From JACDAE01 sp034438015 (GTDB taxonomy: Bacteria; Chloroflexota; Ktedonobacteria; Ktedonobacterales; Ktedonobacteraceae), in NCBI GenBank assembly GCA_034438015.1, contig DAOTTD010000230.1:3421-67420 (forward strand): a DNA stretch of 64,000 bases, written 5' to 3'. The notes under the pieces are model-generated. The model ran no database searches, was not told the origin of the DNA, and worked only from the letters and a program-made list of their open reading frames with translations. Every line of letters starts with the position of its first letter. Within the stretch, counting starts at the first letter, position 1. Positions 8,601 to 15,425 of the stretch are shown piece after piece. The position numbers were made by a program, and so were the translations under genes.

Positions 8601-8798
8601 GTAGTACTGATCGGGCAACTGCACCTCGACGCGTGCGGCCCCGGTGTCGAGAATGACGACCGGCGTTTTAATGCCATCGAGCAGGCGTTCATTGGCGGTT
8701 ACCACGCGTCCCTCGAGCTGCGTACAGGAACTCCTGGAGTCGAGGGCACAAAGAAAACATTCGCGCTCTGCTTGCCTGTCGATATCATGTGTAGCCAT
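5634..8798 (-). CDS. Dna2/Cas4-like nuclease fused to UPF1-type superfamily 1 helicase
   Basis: 1054 aa. Residues ~130-395 form a RecB/Cas4-type PD-(D/E)XK nuclease: a first Cys at 136 (YCPRQHM), an HHCF helix near 160, GRLDLFW with Asp279, LLELKTG with Glu292 and Lys294, then Cys382, 385 and 391 (RCTKCAMLNQC). The four Cys match the iron-sulfur staple of Cas4, AddB and Dna2. Residues ~600-1040 are an SF1B helicase: Walker A GPPGTGKTS at ~624-632, AIIDEAGQ Walker B, VQYRMN, and a C-terminal DTVDRFQGGE ... NVALTRAQRKL. The layout equals eukaryotic Dna2, so a role in processing DNA ends or flaps is inferred. GGGAGAG sits 8 nt before the start. No defence genes flank it. Confidence 0.88.
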   Translation of the reverse strand: MATHDIDRQAERECFLCALDSRSSCTQLEGRVVTANERLLDGIKTPVVILDTGAARVEVQLPDQYYRSLIRELKNRGDVIGNYQLTMRVYHLPSPPALVEYKGRSRRCYKGNAYTLAVLEPDTLLNITDLNMAEYCPRQHMLNRFSPSPASAATIRGNLVHHCFKELLKEHDRGKFTSHTATDEQAGEETALDALHRHLEQALQLNSIEMALANVSVEGMRADVVPHLESLAHWYESERNTLWDMPATYADEREHQSGNQVRAETFLLAPEIGLRGRLDLFWQQSGRQRLLELKTGGATGELPKREHRWQVYGYHALLTVRRDSKMKKALATLLYSGTPGYAQAFGIPASIREIQRVNETRNTLILSQITGIPTAPPGPSRCTKCAMLNQCQNVSSLLDWQPPEIDNRATFQHDTPESDSDTAAPHAASPRLSPIDTIENRIFFSKYFWLLQMEGRAGEQQQALLWKTPVSERIERGTAILGLEPLTGPLVDRDGWEQTFRCTNTSELRDGDEILLSNGDPITGEVVTGTVIAISSEQVTVWTRELIAHPTLIDRYDNDLVHVRTQQNLLRWFQADSHLRDVVAGKVRPRFIHQATSPRADFNREQNLALERALEMQDFLLIHGPPGTGKTSVIAEIVKRLSQQGQRVMLAAFTNQAVDNMLKRLDKEGFHDYLRLGHERSVDESVKPHLLKELVEARLQALQPSSADEQTQQEGLLQYPDAVRDALSHMPVVATTTATWSADKYTPTAGELASFDMRFDVAIIDEAGQLTVPAILGALRFAKRFILVGDEKQLPPLVLSKEAAEQGLADSLFRTLKQLDEDYMNGHPLAISACVPLRVQYRMNKWISNFSSTIFYDKQLLPHASVANRRLLFPYAVAQQHENATIARAIEPALPLVFLHVHTIEEIEQAKLSNVEARAIREVVAGLLARGIAEREIGIIAPYRAQVANIRRHLFSPASNWTALSPESELSVDTVDRFQGGERLVIIMSFATVSEPEGQRREFLTNPNRLNVALTRAQRKLILIGCVPALENLPYFARLITYCRSMGTLLNYDE

Positions 8799-8883
8799 CG
8801 CACACTCTCCCGTCGCGTAGTCTTTACAGGGCGTAGCATCGCCAGTAGCATGGTTGCTCGTTTTTGCTCCCGTGCAGGCAGTG

Positions 8884-9043
8884 GTATCTATTCAGGTCCC
8901 TCTTTCCGGACTCATCAGCGCCAAAGGCGCTTCACAAGGGTGTTGATGTGGGTGGTGGGGTTTGCGGCCCCGGGCCGCAAACCCCACCACCCACATCAAC
9001 ACAGGCGAGCCGCCGCAGGCGGCGAGAGTATCTGAATAGATAC
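8884..9043. repeat. Three-hairpin palindromic element, copy 1
   Basis: Lies between the divergent helicase and DUF711 genes. From left to right: outer arm GTATCTATTCAG (8884-8895); a small hairpin AGCGCC-AAA-GGCGCT (8917-8931) followed by TCACAAGGG; a perfect palindrome with 31-bp arms at 8940-8970 and 8972-9002 around a single C; a second hairpin built on GGCGAGCCGCC/GGCGGCGAG (about 9004-9027); and the outer arm CTGAATAGATAC (9032-9043), the exact complement of the first. Copy 2 at 25197-25321, in the opposite orientation, shares both side hairpins and the apex CGGCCCCRGGCCG but has different arm sequence. Confidence 0.85.
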
Positions 9044-9148
9044 AGGCAGTGTAATGTACGAACAAAACTTCGTCAAGGGAAAAGCATGGTAAAATAGGAT
9101 GAATTCTTTGCGTAGCTCAAAAAGATACATAGAAATGAGGACATGCTC

Positions 9149-10339
9149 ATGCATCCCTTCCCGGTGCGTACCATCACGCTCGGTATCGCCGATGCGCATC
9201 CTCTTTCGGCGGCGGCGATCGCGCAGGCTCGAAAGATCCTTCTGAGCGCCCGTAGGCGCTTCAATGACGGCGGGTATGATGTGCAGACGCTGCGCCTCTC
9301 CACACGTCCGCTATTCGACGACCTGGGCGACTGGTCGTCGGGAGCTCTCGTGAAATATGCCAGGGAGCTACAGAGCATGCTTGACGACGCCGGTCTCGGC
9401 TTCTGCTCACTGGGAACCGCGCAGGTGGCGCGCCCCACTTTTCCGCTGGAGCGCCTGAACCTGCTCGCCGATCTCTTGATTCCTACCCACGCCTTGTGTG
9501 CAACGGTGCAACTGGCGACCGTAGAGCATGGTCTGCGCGCTGAGGCGGCCCTTCCGACGGCGCTGATCATCCAGCGCCTGGCCCAGGAGACTGCGGAGGG
9601 GCAGGGCAATTTTCGTTTCGCGATGTTGTCCTGTGTCGCGCCCGGCACGCCCTTTTTCCCTGCCGCGTATCATAGTGGACCAGCCAGCCTGGCGATCGGC
9701 TTGCAGGGGGCGAGCATCATCACCGATGCGCTGCAGGCGCGCGTCGCGGATACCGTGCAGGCGACCAATCTCGCCCTGGTGGAACAGTGGGTGCGCGCCG
9801 CCCTACTTGAGAGCGCAACCCCCGTTGTCGCGCTGGGACAGGAGCTGGCTCAGGAACATCAACTGCTCTTTGGAGGTATAGACCTCTCACCTGCGCCGAT
9901 GGGACCAGACAGTATCGCGGCGGCGATGGAGCTGTGCGGCTACGGTCCAGTCGGTACGTATGGAACGCTCTCCGTCGCCGCTGCGTTGACGAGCGCGCTA
10001 AAAAGTACCGGACTGCCAACCTGCGGATATTGTGGACTTATGTTGCCCGTGCTGGAGGATGCCGGCCTGGGGAGCCGCTGGGAAGAGGGATACCTCAATG
10101 CGCAGCAACTATTGCTCTATTCGGCGGTCTGTGGCACGGGTCTGGATACGCTACCGTTGCCGGGTGACTGTCCCACCGAGACGATCGCACACCTCTTGCT
10201 CGACGTAGCAACGCTCGCCCTGCGCTTACAAAAACCGCTCTCTGCCCGCCTTTTTCCGGTTCCAGGCCGGGGCGTTGGCGAAAGGACCGCGTTCAGCTCG
10301 CCCTTTCTCACCAACACGATAGTGAAAACTCCGTTGTAG
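9149..10339 (+). CDS. DUF711 (UPF0210) family protein
   Basis: 396 aa. The start VRTITLGIADAHPLSAAAIA and the block GYDVQTLRLSTRP are typical of the DUF711/UPF0210 family, whose fold is related to glycyl-radical enzymes but whose reaction is unknown. A later GTYGTLSVAAALTSALKSTG and CGYCGLMLPVLEDAGLG complete the family pattern. The ATG at 9149 is preferred to that at 9143 because GAGG is 8 nt before the former and only 2 before the latter. The TAG stop (10337-10339) touches the palindromic element B. No ACT-domain regulator, the usual partner in some Firmicutes, is adjacent. Confidence 0.85.
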   Translation: MHPFPVRTITLGIADAHPLSAAAIAQARKILLSARRRFNDGGYDVQTLRLSTRPLFDDLGDWSSGALVKYARELQSMLDDAGLGFCSLGTAQVARPTFPLERLNLLADLLIPTHALCATVQLATVEHGLRAEAALPTALIIQRLAQETAEGQGNFRFAMLSCVAPGTPFFPAAYHSGPASLAIGLQGASIITDALQARVADTVQATNLALVEQWVRAALLESATPVVALGQELAQEHQLLFGGIDLSPAPMGPDSIAAAMELCGYGPVGTYGTLSVAAALTSALKSTGLPTCGYCGLMLPVLEDAGLGSRWEEGYLNAQQLLLYSAVCGTGLDTLPLPGDCPTETIAHLLLDVATLALRLQKPLSARLFPVPGRGVGERTAFSSPFLTNTIVKTPL

Positions 10340-10435
10340 TAGGGATGGGGCTTGCTCCCATCCGGCCTGGAAAGTGAGATTATGCCTATGAGGAGGGCTC
10401 TGTAGAGATCGGATGGGGACAAGCCCCATCCCTAC
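10339..10435. repeat. Palindromic GTAGGG-CTTGC element, copy B
   Basis: 97 bp between convergent DUF711 and GAF genes. Left end GTAGGG ATGGGG CTTGC TCCCAT CCG; the right end in reverse is GTAGGG ATGGGG CTTGT CCCCAT CCG. The stem ATGGGG/CCCCAT replaces the AGGAGT/ACTCCT stem of copy A, a full set of compensating changes. The first G of the element is the last base of the DUF711 stop codon. Confidence 0.85.
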
Positions 10436-10465
10436 TGTTCGTGAAAATGTCTTGAGGCCGGGCGT

Positions 10466-11074
10466 CTATTCTGACAGATCGAGATTAACGTTCGTGCCCC
10501 AGAAGGCGTCCACCACGCCGTTGTAAGAGTTCTTGATGCTTTCGTAGAGGCGCGCGTTTTCGATTGCCAGCGCGGATAGGCTTGCCAGTACCGACAGGAA
10601 CTGGACATCATCATTGTTGAACGTTGTCGGCTCGTCTGTATACACACGCATCACGCCGATCGCTTCGCCGCGCACCTCTAATGGGACGCAGAGGATGGAG
10701 ACCAGTCCTTCGCGCCTGGCGGCCTCCGGGTACTGAAAGCGCGGATCGCTGCGGACATCGGCGATGTAGACCGTCGCTCCTTGTAATACCTGGCTATCGA
10801 TAGGGCTTTTTACCATATCGACAGGACCCTTTGCCAGGTAATCCCCGCTCAACCCGTAGACCGCGCTAGAGCGCAGATGTCCCGTGGTGCGATCGAGTAA
10901 GCGTAGTCCACACGCCTTCACCTGCATCGCCTCGGTAATACTCGTCACAATGCTCTGTAGTACCTGGTCGAGTACGAGGCTCGACGAGATCGTCAGCGCG
11001 GCCTGATAGAGCGCTGTATAGTAGTCACTGTGAGTGCGAGACGGAGGATCAGTCTCGTGAGAATGTGTTGTCAT
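10466..11074 (-). CDS. GAF domain protein
   Basis: 202 aa, essentially one GAF domain: an N-terminal helix ALYQAALTISSSLVLDQVLQ, ACGLRLLDRTTGHLRSSAVY, VYIADVRSDPRFQYPEAAR, then LVSILCVPLEVRGEAIGVMR and the closing LSALAIENARLYE helix. GAF domains bind small ligands, cyclic nucleotides or redox cofactors; no output domain is attached, so it may pass a signal to a partner. The ATG at 11074 follows GGGAGGT by 7 nt; a second GGAGG lies further upstream. The leader holds an 18-bp hairpin (11112-11129) shared with clpS. Confidence 0.85.
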   Translation of the reverse strand: MTTHSHETDPPSRTHSDYYTALYQAALTISSSLVLDQVLQSIVTSITEAMQVKACGLRLLDRTTGHLRSSAVYGLSGDYLAKGPVDMVKSPIDSQVLQGATVYIADVRSDPRFQYPEAARREGLVSILCVPLEVRGEAIGVMRVYTDEPTTFNNDDVQFLSVLASLSALAIENARLYESIKNSYNGVVDAFWGTNVNLDLSE

Positions 11075-11111
11075 CGTCTTTACCTCCCGATTTATACCTC
11101 CTTGCATTCAA

Positions 11112-11129
11112 ATGAGTGCGAAGCACTGG
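11112..11129 (-). promoter_or_regulatory. Leader hairpin shared with clpS (copy 1)
   Basis: ATGAGTGCGAAGCACTGG on the plus strand; transcribed on the minus strand it gives an AGUGC-UUC-GCACU stem-loop 38 nt before the GAF gene start. The identical 18 bases occur 46 nt before clpS at 12558-12575, same orientation to the gene. Confidence 0.5.
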
Positions 11130-11350
11130 CTGCGAAGGCAGCGTTTTTGAATGGAGTCTGGTATTATGCTGCTGTGTACATGCTATTGAGAATCACAAAT
11201 ACGTCCTCGTATGTCTCCATTGTACCATACATATGCCTCGGGAATAGGACACAAAATACTACATGCCCATCTGCCTGGAACAGCGTTAGACACTTGCTAT
11301 CCGGGGATGGGCTAAATGGCAGCTATCGCCAGTGGTCGTTCACCAGAACC

Positions 11351-11860
11351 TTAGTGGGTCCCTGCCTGGTGACGAGGCGGGTCCTGTACCAGCCAGACGC
11401 GACACGGGGCATTGGCCAGCACGTATGGCACTGTCTTGCCCAGATCGTTCGGAGCTCTGTATTCAGGACGGACATACCCAATTAAGATAAGCGCACAATT
11501 ATGGTCTTTCGCTTCGTCGACGATGGCAGGTCCTGCATCGCGTGCCTGGACGACTTCTGCAATCGCTTCGCAACCGACGCGTTCAGCTATCTGCATAGCT
11601 GAATTAAGCAATTTATCTGCCCGATCGGATTCCTGTGTCAGGACGGCCTTTAGCGGTAACGCACGTGGTACCTCTATCACGTGTACGAGATGGACCTTAC
11701 GTCTGGCTCCTTTCGCCATCTGACACCCAAGATAGACCAGGTTAAAATCGAGTTGCTCACCGCCGATCACTACAGCGATATCCCCGATGACGTTCCCACC
11801 AAGGGCCGACCTGCTCATCTCTGTCTCTTCTCGGGCCTTGGAGCCCCATAAGTGAACCAT
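11351..11860 (-). CDS. Universal stress protein (UspA) family protein
   Basis: 169 aa. A single Usp domain in an alpha/beta layout: IGDIAVVIGGEQLDFNLVYL, KVHLVHVIEVPRALPL, then a helix QESDRADKLLNSAMQIAERV, CALILIGYVRPEY and a final VLANAPCRVWLVQDP strand that matches the family's closing hydrophobic strand. The G-x2-G-x9-G(S/T) ATP motif is not clear: IGYVRPEYRAPNDLGKTV replaces it, so it may not bind ATP. Start at 11860 is set by an AGAGGG site 8 nt upstream. It stands alone between GAF and clpS genes on the same strand. Confidence 0.75.
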   Translation of the reverse strand: MVHLWGSKAREETEMSRSALGGNVIGDIAVVIGGEQLDFNLVYLGCQMAKGARRKVHLVHVIEVPRALPLKAVLTQESDRADKLLNSAMQIAERVGCEAIAEVVQARDAGPAIVDEAKDHNCALILIGYVRPEYRAPNDLGKTVPYVLANAPCRVWLVQDPPRHQAGTH

Positions 11861-12203
11861 GATTTTTTCCCTCTTGAATGGAGCGGATAAACGGTATCGT
11901 CGAGCACCTCTTCCCGCCATGGCTATGACGTAAGTCAATGCACGACATTCGGATTCCTCTGAATTCTAATACTAAGTACTACAGTAGTCAATGTTCCAAA
12001 TATCTATAATGGAATTGTCCCTTTAAAACGTAATGCTACTTTACTTGGTTACGCGCGAACTTCCACAAAATGTGATATCTGAACACTGCTTCTTGCATCG
12101 CTCTCTTCTCCTTCCCCATCCTTGAGGATCAGAGACAACCTTCACCTGAAAGGTTGCGAAAAGGACGACTTACATAGTCGTCCTGATATTTTATCTCAAA
12201 GTG
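11861..12203. other. Intergenic region upstream of usp gene
   Basis: 343 bp, AT-rich in its middle. It holds the clpS terminator hairpin at 12162-12184 and presumably the promoter of the universal stress gene. No further gene or clear consensus promoter was found. Confidence 0.4.
12162..12184 (-). terminator. Intrinsic terminator of clpS
   Basis: On the minus strand AGGACGACT-ATGTA-AGTCGTCCT forms a perfect 9-bp stem followed by TTTTC. It begins 20 bp after the clpS stop. Confidence 0.75.
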
Positions 12204-12512
12204 CTAATCTGGTTCAATGGTTGCTGTAAGTCCATAGGTGAGCAGGCGTTCCTGGTAGTATTCCGCTTCCTCTCTGGGACAGACGATGACGATTGCGCTC
12301 CCCGTCAGGTGGGCCGTGAGCATGATGTGCTCGGCCTCCTGAGACGAGAGGTGGTTGACCGCATGGAGGAGCGCGAAGATTACGTAATTCATTTCATTAT
12401 AATCATCATCGAAAAGAATAACCTTGTAGGGCGGCAGGATCTGGGCCCTCTGGCGCGTGATCTCCTCTGGTCGCGTCTGTAGACGTGGTGGCGATAAATA
12501 CTCATTAATCAT
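12204..12512 (-). CDS. clpS: ATP-dependent Clp protease adaptor ClpS
   Basis: 102 aa. The core PPYKVILFDDDYNEMNYVI followed by LSSQEAEHIMLTAHLTGSA, then an EEAEYYQERLLTYGLTATIE tail, is the ClpS fold. ClpS delivers N-degron substrates to the ClpA or ClpC unfoldase; the DDDYNEM stretch holds the conserved N-end-binding Asp/Asn positions. The ATG at 12512 is chosen because GGAG is 9 nt upstream; an in-frame ATG at 12527 has no site. No clpA/clpC lies nearby. Its leader has the same hairpin as the GAF gene, and it ends in a clear terminator. Confidence 0.92.
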   Translation of the reverse strand: MINEYLSPPRLQTRPEEITRQRAQILPPYKVILFDDDYNEMNYVIFALLHAVNHLSSQEAEHIMLTAHLTGSAIVIVCPREEAEYYQERLLTYGLTATIEPD

Positions 12513-12557
12513 GGCGAATTTCTCCATAGTAGAGAAGCCCTACTTCATGGTATTGAG

Positions 12558-12575
12558 ATGAGTGCGAAGCACTGG
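12558..12575 (-). promoter_or_regulatory. Leader hairpin shared with GAF gene (copy 2)
   Basis: Identical 18-mer to 11112-11129 (AGUGC-UUC-GCACU stem-loop in the minus-strand RNA), 46 nt upstream of the clpS start codon. Confidence 0.5.
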
Positions 12576-12683
12576 ACGCGGGAGTATGGTTCCCGCACAA
12601 GAAAAGTTATACCGACAAATAGAATACAGCGCCTTGTTGTACTTAATTTATTGTAACCAAGAGTCGTGCATTTTTCTAGTGCT

Positions 12684-12722
12684 GACGAAAAGTGTCCTAT
12701 CGACGAAAAAGTGGGATATAAT
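12684..12722 (+). promoter_or_regulatory. Tandem GACGAAAA(A)GTG repeats and -10 box before CoA-transferase genes
   Basis: GACGAAAAGTG at 12684-12694 recurs as GACGAAAAAGTG at 12702-12713, about two helical turns apart, directly before a TATAAT at 12717-12722. There is no good -35 box at the right spacing, so the repeats could be an activator or repressor site. Confidence 0.4.
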
Positions 12723-12779
12723 GAAATAACTCTCAAGAACAAACATACACTATCTACTATACGAGAGCGGAGGGCGCAT

Positions 12780-13595
12780 ATGATACAGAAGCAGACGACG
12801 CTGGCGGAGGCGGTGGCCTCGGTCGCTGATGGGTCCATCGTGGCCCTGGGCGGCAACACGCTGCATAGGGCACCGTGTGCGGCTGCCCATGAGCTGATTC
12901 GTCAGCGCAGGCGAGGATTAGAGCTGGTGAAGACGGCGGGCGCCTATGATGTCGATGTGCTCGTTGGGGCGGGCGTCGTCGATCGAGTGGCAGCAGGCTT
13001 CATCGGCTTCGAGAACGTTTTTGGCCTTGCCCCCCAATACCGGCAGGCGGCTGAGCAGGGGCGTATCCAGGTCAAAGAGCACGCCTGCTATACCGTGATC
13101 ACCGCGCTGCGCGCCGCCGTGCAGGGTGTGCCTTTCCTGCCAATCGCGGGTATGCTCAATTCGGACCTGATGCAGGCGAGCGGCTTCAAGACGGTGACGG
13201 ACCCCTACAGTGGACGAGAGCTGGCGGCGGTGCGGGCGCTACGTCCCGATGTCGCTATTGTACATGTGCAGGAGGCGGACGAGCAAGGCAATGGTCGTAT
13301 CTTTGGCACGGTCTTCGAGGATGATCTGATGGCCCGCGCTGCGCGCCGCGTCATCCTGACCTGCGAGCGGCTGGTGAGCGCCGGGGAGACGGCGCGTACT
13401 CCCGAACTGACGACTATTCCCGGCCTGCTCGTAAGCCATGTCGTCGTTGCTCCACATGGCGCGCATCCCTGTAGCTGTGGCGATCTCTATAGCTATGATT
13501 ATGACTACCTGGCGCGTTACGTTGAGGCGTGCAGCAGCCCTGAGCGTTTTCGGGCCTGGCTGGACGAGAACGTATATGGAAGGGTGGCGGCCTGA
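12780..13595 (+). CDS. CoA-transferase-like protein, alpha subunit (GctA/IpdA family)
   Basis: 271 aa. Family-I CoA-transferase alpha fold: GSIVALGGNTLHRAPCAAAH, ELVKTAGAYDVDVLVGAGVV, GFIGFENVFGLAPQYR and VPFLPIAGMLNSDLM. The order and spacing match glutaconate CoA-transferase A and the IpdA subunit of the steroid ring hydrolase. The ATG at 12780 has GGAGGG 6 nt upstream. The beta subunit follows with a TGATG overlap, so the two are translationally coupled. Substrate is unknown: neighbours give no pathway. Because the beta subunit seems to lack the catalytic Glu, a hydrolase (IpdAB-like) rather than transferase activity is possible. Confidence 0.8.
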   Translation: MIQKQTTLAEAVASVADGSIVALGGNTLHRAPCAAAHELIRQRRRGLELVKTAGAYDVDVLVGAGVVDRVAAGFIGFENVFGLAPQYRQAAEQGRIQVKEHACYTVITALRAAVQGVPFLPIAGMLNSDLMQASGFKTVTDPYSGRELAAVRALRPDVAIVHVQEADEQGNGRIFGTVFEDDLMARAARRVILTCERLVSAGETARTPELTTIPGLLVSHVVVAPHGAHPCSCGDLYSYDYDYLARYVEACSSPERFRAWLDENVYGRVAA

Positions 13596-14326
13596 TGGTT
13601 ACTGAGATGACCGTTGTGACGCCGGATACGATGATGGTTATCGCTATGGCGCGGCTCTTACGCAACGGCGAGCGCGTCTTTCACGGTGTGGCCTCGCCTC
13701 TGCCCATGGTCGCTATCCTCCTGGCGCAGCGCCTGCAAGCTCCTGACCTGGTGTACATCAATATCACGGGCGGCGTGAACCCGCTGCCAGAGTCGTTGCC
13801 CGGCACCACGGTCGATCCGCGCCTGGCGCACGGTTCGCACGTGATCCTGCGCCTGGCCGATATCTTCGATATGTCGGCGCGCGGCGATCTGGATACGGCC
13901 TTCCTGGGTGGCGTGCAGATCGACGGGCAGGGGCGCATCAACATGAGCGTCATCGGCCCCTATGATCATCCTAAAGTGCGTCTCCCTGGTGGCGCTGGCA
14001 GCGCCGCCATCCTGCCTACCGCCGGACGCACTATCCTCTGGCGTACGAAACACGATCCACGCACCTTCGTCGAGAAGCTGGCGTTCGTGACCGCCGGCGG
14101 CAACGTGGATCGCGTCGTCACGCCGCTCTGCGTCTTCGTCAAGAGGGATGGACGCCTGTATCTTGAAAGTATCCACCCCTATAGCTCGGCTGAGGAGGTC
14201 AGAAGGCAGACGGGATTCGCGGTAGAGACAGAAGGGGTCCCCTTCACGCCAGCTCCGACGCCTGCTGAGCTTGCTGCGCTGGCCGCAGTGGACCCTGAGA
14301 ATGTAAGGCTGGTAGAGTTCGCGTAG
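13595..14326 (+). CDS. CoA-transferase-like protein, beta subunit, apparently lacking the catalytic Glu
   Basis: 243 aa. GctB/IpdB-type beta subunit: GVASPLPMVAILLAQRLQAP, FLGGVQIDGQGRINMSVIGP, then LPGGAGSAAILPTAGRTI and CVFVKRDGRLYLESIHPY. In glutaconate CoA-transferase B the strand after APD ends in ESG, whose Glu forms the CoA thioester; here the aligned segment is APDLVYINITG, with Ile57 at the Glu position. IpdB, a C-C bond hydrolase, also lacks this Glu. The start overlaps the alpha-subunit stop. It forms a heteromer with the upstream product. The alignment was made from memory of the family, so the loss of Glu needs checking. Confidence 0.78.
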   Translation: MVTEMTVVTPDTMMVIAMARLLRNGERVFHGVASPLPMVAILLAQRLQAPDLVYINITGGVNPLPESLPGTTVDPRLAHGSHVILRLADIFDMSARGDLDTAFLGGVQIDGQGRINMSVIGPYDHPKVRLPGGAGSAAILPTAGRTILWRTKHDPRTFVEKLAFVTAGGNVDRVVTPLCVFVKRDGRLYLESIHPYSSAEEVRRQTGFAVETEGVPFTPAPTPAELAALAAVDPENVRLVEFA

Positions 14327-14331
14327 ACGCG

Positions 14332-14907
14332 CTATGTACGCGGCCTCACGCTTCTATCGATCTTGCCGCCGCCATTGATGAGCATTGCGCGCGCGCGTGA
14401 CATCCTGCTGATATTCTCGGCATCGCTCAGGCGCAGCGCGACGACAGTGAGTGCTCCCTTTGGTGCCCTGGTCGGCGGCGGGCTGAGCCGCGACATGTCC
14501 TGTCCGATCGCTCCACGCACGCGACCGCGCCTCAGCAGTCCGACAATGATACCGATTACGATGCCGACGACGGTGCCGATGATGAGCGTCGTCGGCTCCG
14601 GAAGCTTGAAGGGAAAGCTCGCTGCAAACGCCACTAAGCCCAGGACCAGGCCAAAGACGATGGCGAGTACGGCTACCAGTACGGGATTGGGACCCGAGCG
14701 CTGCACCTGCAAAAAGGTATCTCGACGCGCGATATTCGGCCCGTGTTCGCGAAATTGTCCATTCTCGGCTACATCCGACGGCAGTTGAAATACCTCTTCG
14801 TCGCTGAAGCCTTCTTTGCGCAGTTTTGCCGCTGCCGCCTCCGCCTTCGGCTCATCAGGAAAAACCGCCAGCAGATCGTAGCTGCCCGGTTGTTGTTGCT
14901 GTTGCAT
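14332..14907 (-). CDS. Two-TM membrane protein of unknown function
   Basis: 191 aa. An N-terminal ferredoxin-like segment (YDLLAVFPDEPKAEAAAAKL, a pattern seen in general-stress and DUF1269-like proteins) is followed by two membrane helices near residues 72-96 (VLVAVLAIVFGLVLGLVAFA) and 104-124 (LIIGTVVGIVIGIIVGLL), and a second soluble segment GALTVVALRLSDAENISR. It starts with a Gln run (MQQQQQPG). GAGGAG lies about 10 nt upstream. It converges with the CoA-transferase genes and precedes nothing obvious. A stress-related membrane role is only a guess from the N-terminal pattern. Confidence 0.7.
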   Translation of the reverse strand: MQQQQQPGSYDLLAVFPDEPKAEAAAAKLRKEGFSDEEVFQLPSDVAENGQFREHGPNIARRDTFLQVQRSGPNPVLVAVLAIVFGLVLGLVAFAASFPFKLPEPTTLIIGTVVGIVIGIIVGLLRRGRVRGAIGQDMSRLSPPPTRAPKGALTVVALRLSDAENISRMSRARAMLINGGGKIDRSVRPRT

Positions 14908-14948
14908 AAAAATGGCTCCTCATATGACCTACTATAGACTCTGCCACA

Positions 14949-15398
14949 TTATACACGCTCTTCTAGCTCCTTGATGCGCTCCATCTGTCGTCGATTCCAC
15001 TCATCGTCCGCGTAGGGAGTAGCGAACCATGCCTCCAGGATCTCCTTAGCGATCGCTTCCGAGGTTGTTCTGAGGCTCATCGCGAGCACGTTCGCGTGGT
15101 TCCAGGTGCGTGCGCCGCTCGCGGTCTGAGCGTCGTGGCAGAGCGCAGCCCGTATACCGCGCACTTTGTTCGCGGCGATCGAGGCGCCGGTCCCCGTCCA
15201 GCAAAAGACGATCCCCTCGTCTGCCTGTCCATGCGCCACGGCCCCGGCAACCCGGCTGCTAGTGAGCGGCCAATCGGTTTCAGGATCGTTCGTGCTCAGG
15301 GGACCGAAAGGTAGAATCTCGTGGCCGCGCTTCTCTAGCTCTGCAACGACAAAATCAGTAAGGTGTGTGCGTTCGTCGCTCCCGATGGCTATCTTCAT
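14949..15398 (-). CDS. rpiB: RpiB/LacA/LacB family sugar-phosphate isomerase
   Basis: 149 aa. KIAIGSDERTHLTDFVVAEL, then ADEGIVFCWTGTGASIAANK, VRGIRAALCHDAQTASGART and HANVLAMSLRTTSEAIAKEI are the RpiB/LacAB signature. The usual active-site Cys is present in FCWTGTG, and the NHANV motif follows. The enzyme likely interconverts ribose 5-phosphate and ribulose 5-phosphate; allose-6-phosphate or other sugar phosphates are alternatives. It lies 27 bp after dnaA on the same strand, so it is probably co-transcribed. Confidence 0.85.
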   Translation of the reverse strand: MKIAIGSDERTHLTDFVVAELEKRGHEILPFGPLSTNDPETDWPLTSSRVAGAVAHGQADEGIVFCWTGTGASIAANKVRGIRAALCHDAQTASGARTWNHANVLAMSLRTTSEAIAKEILEAWFATPYADDEWNRRQMERIKELEERV

Positions 15399-15425
15399 GC
15401 CGCTCTCCTTTGTGGTAAGGTCTCG

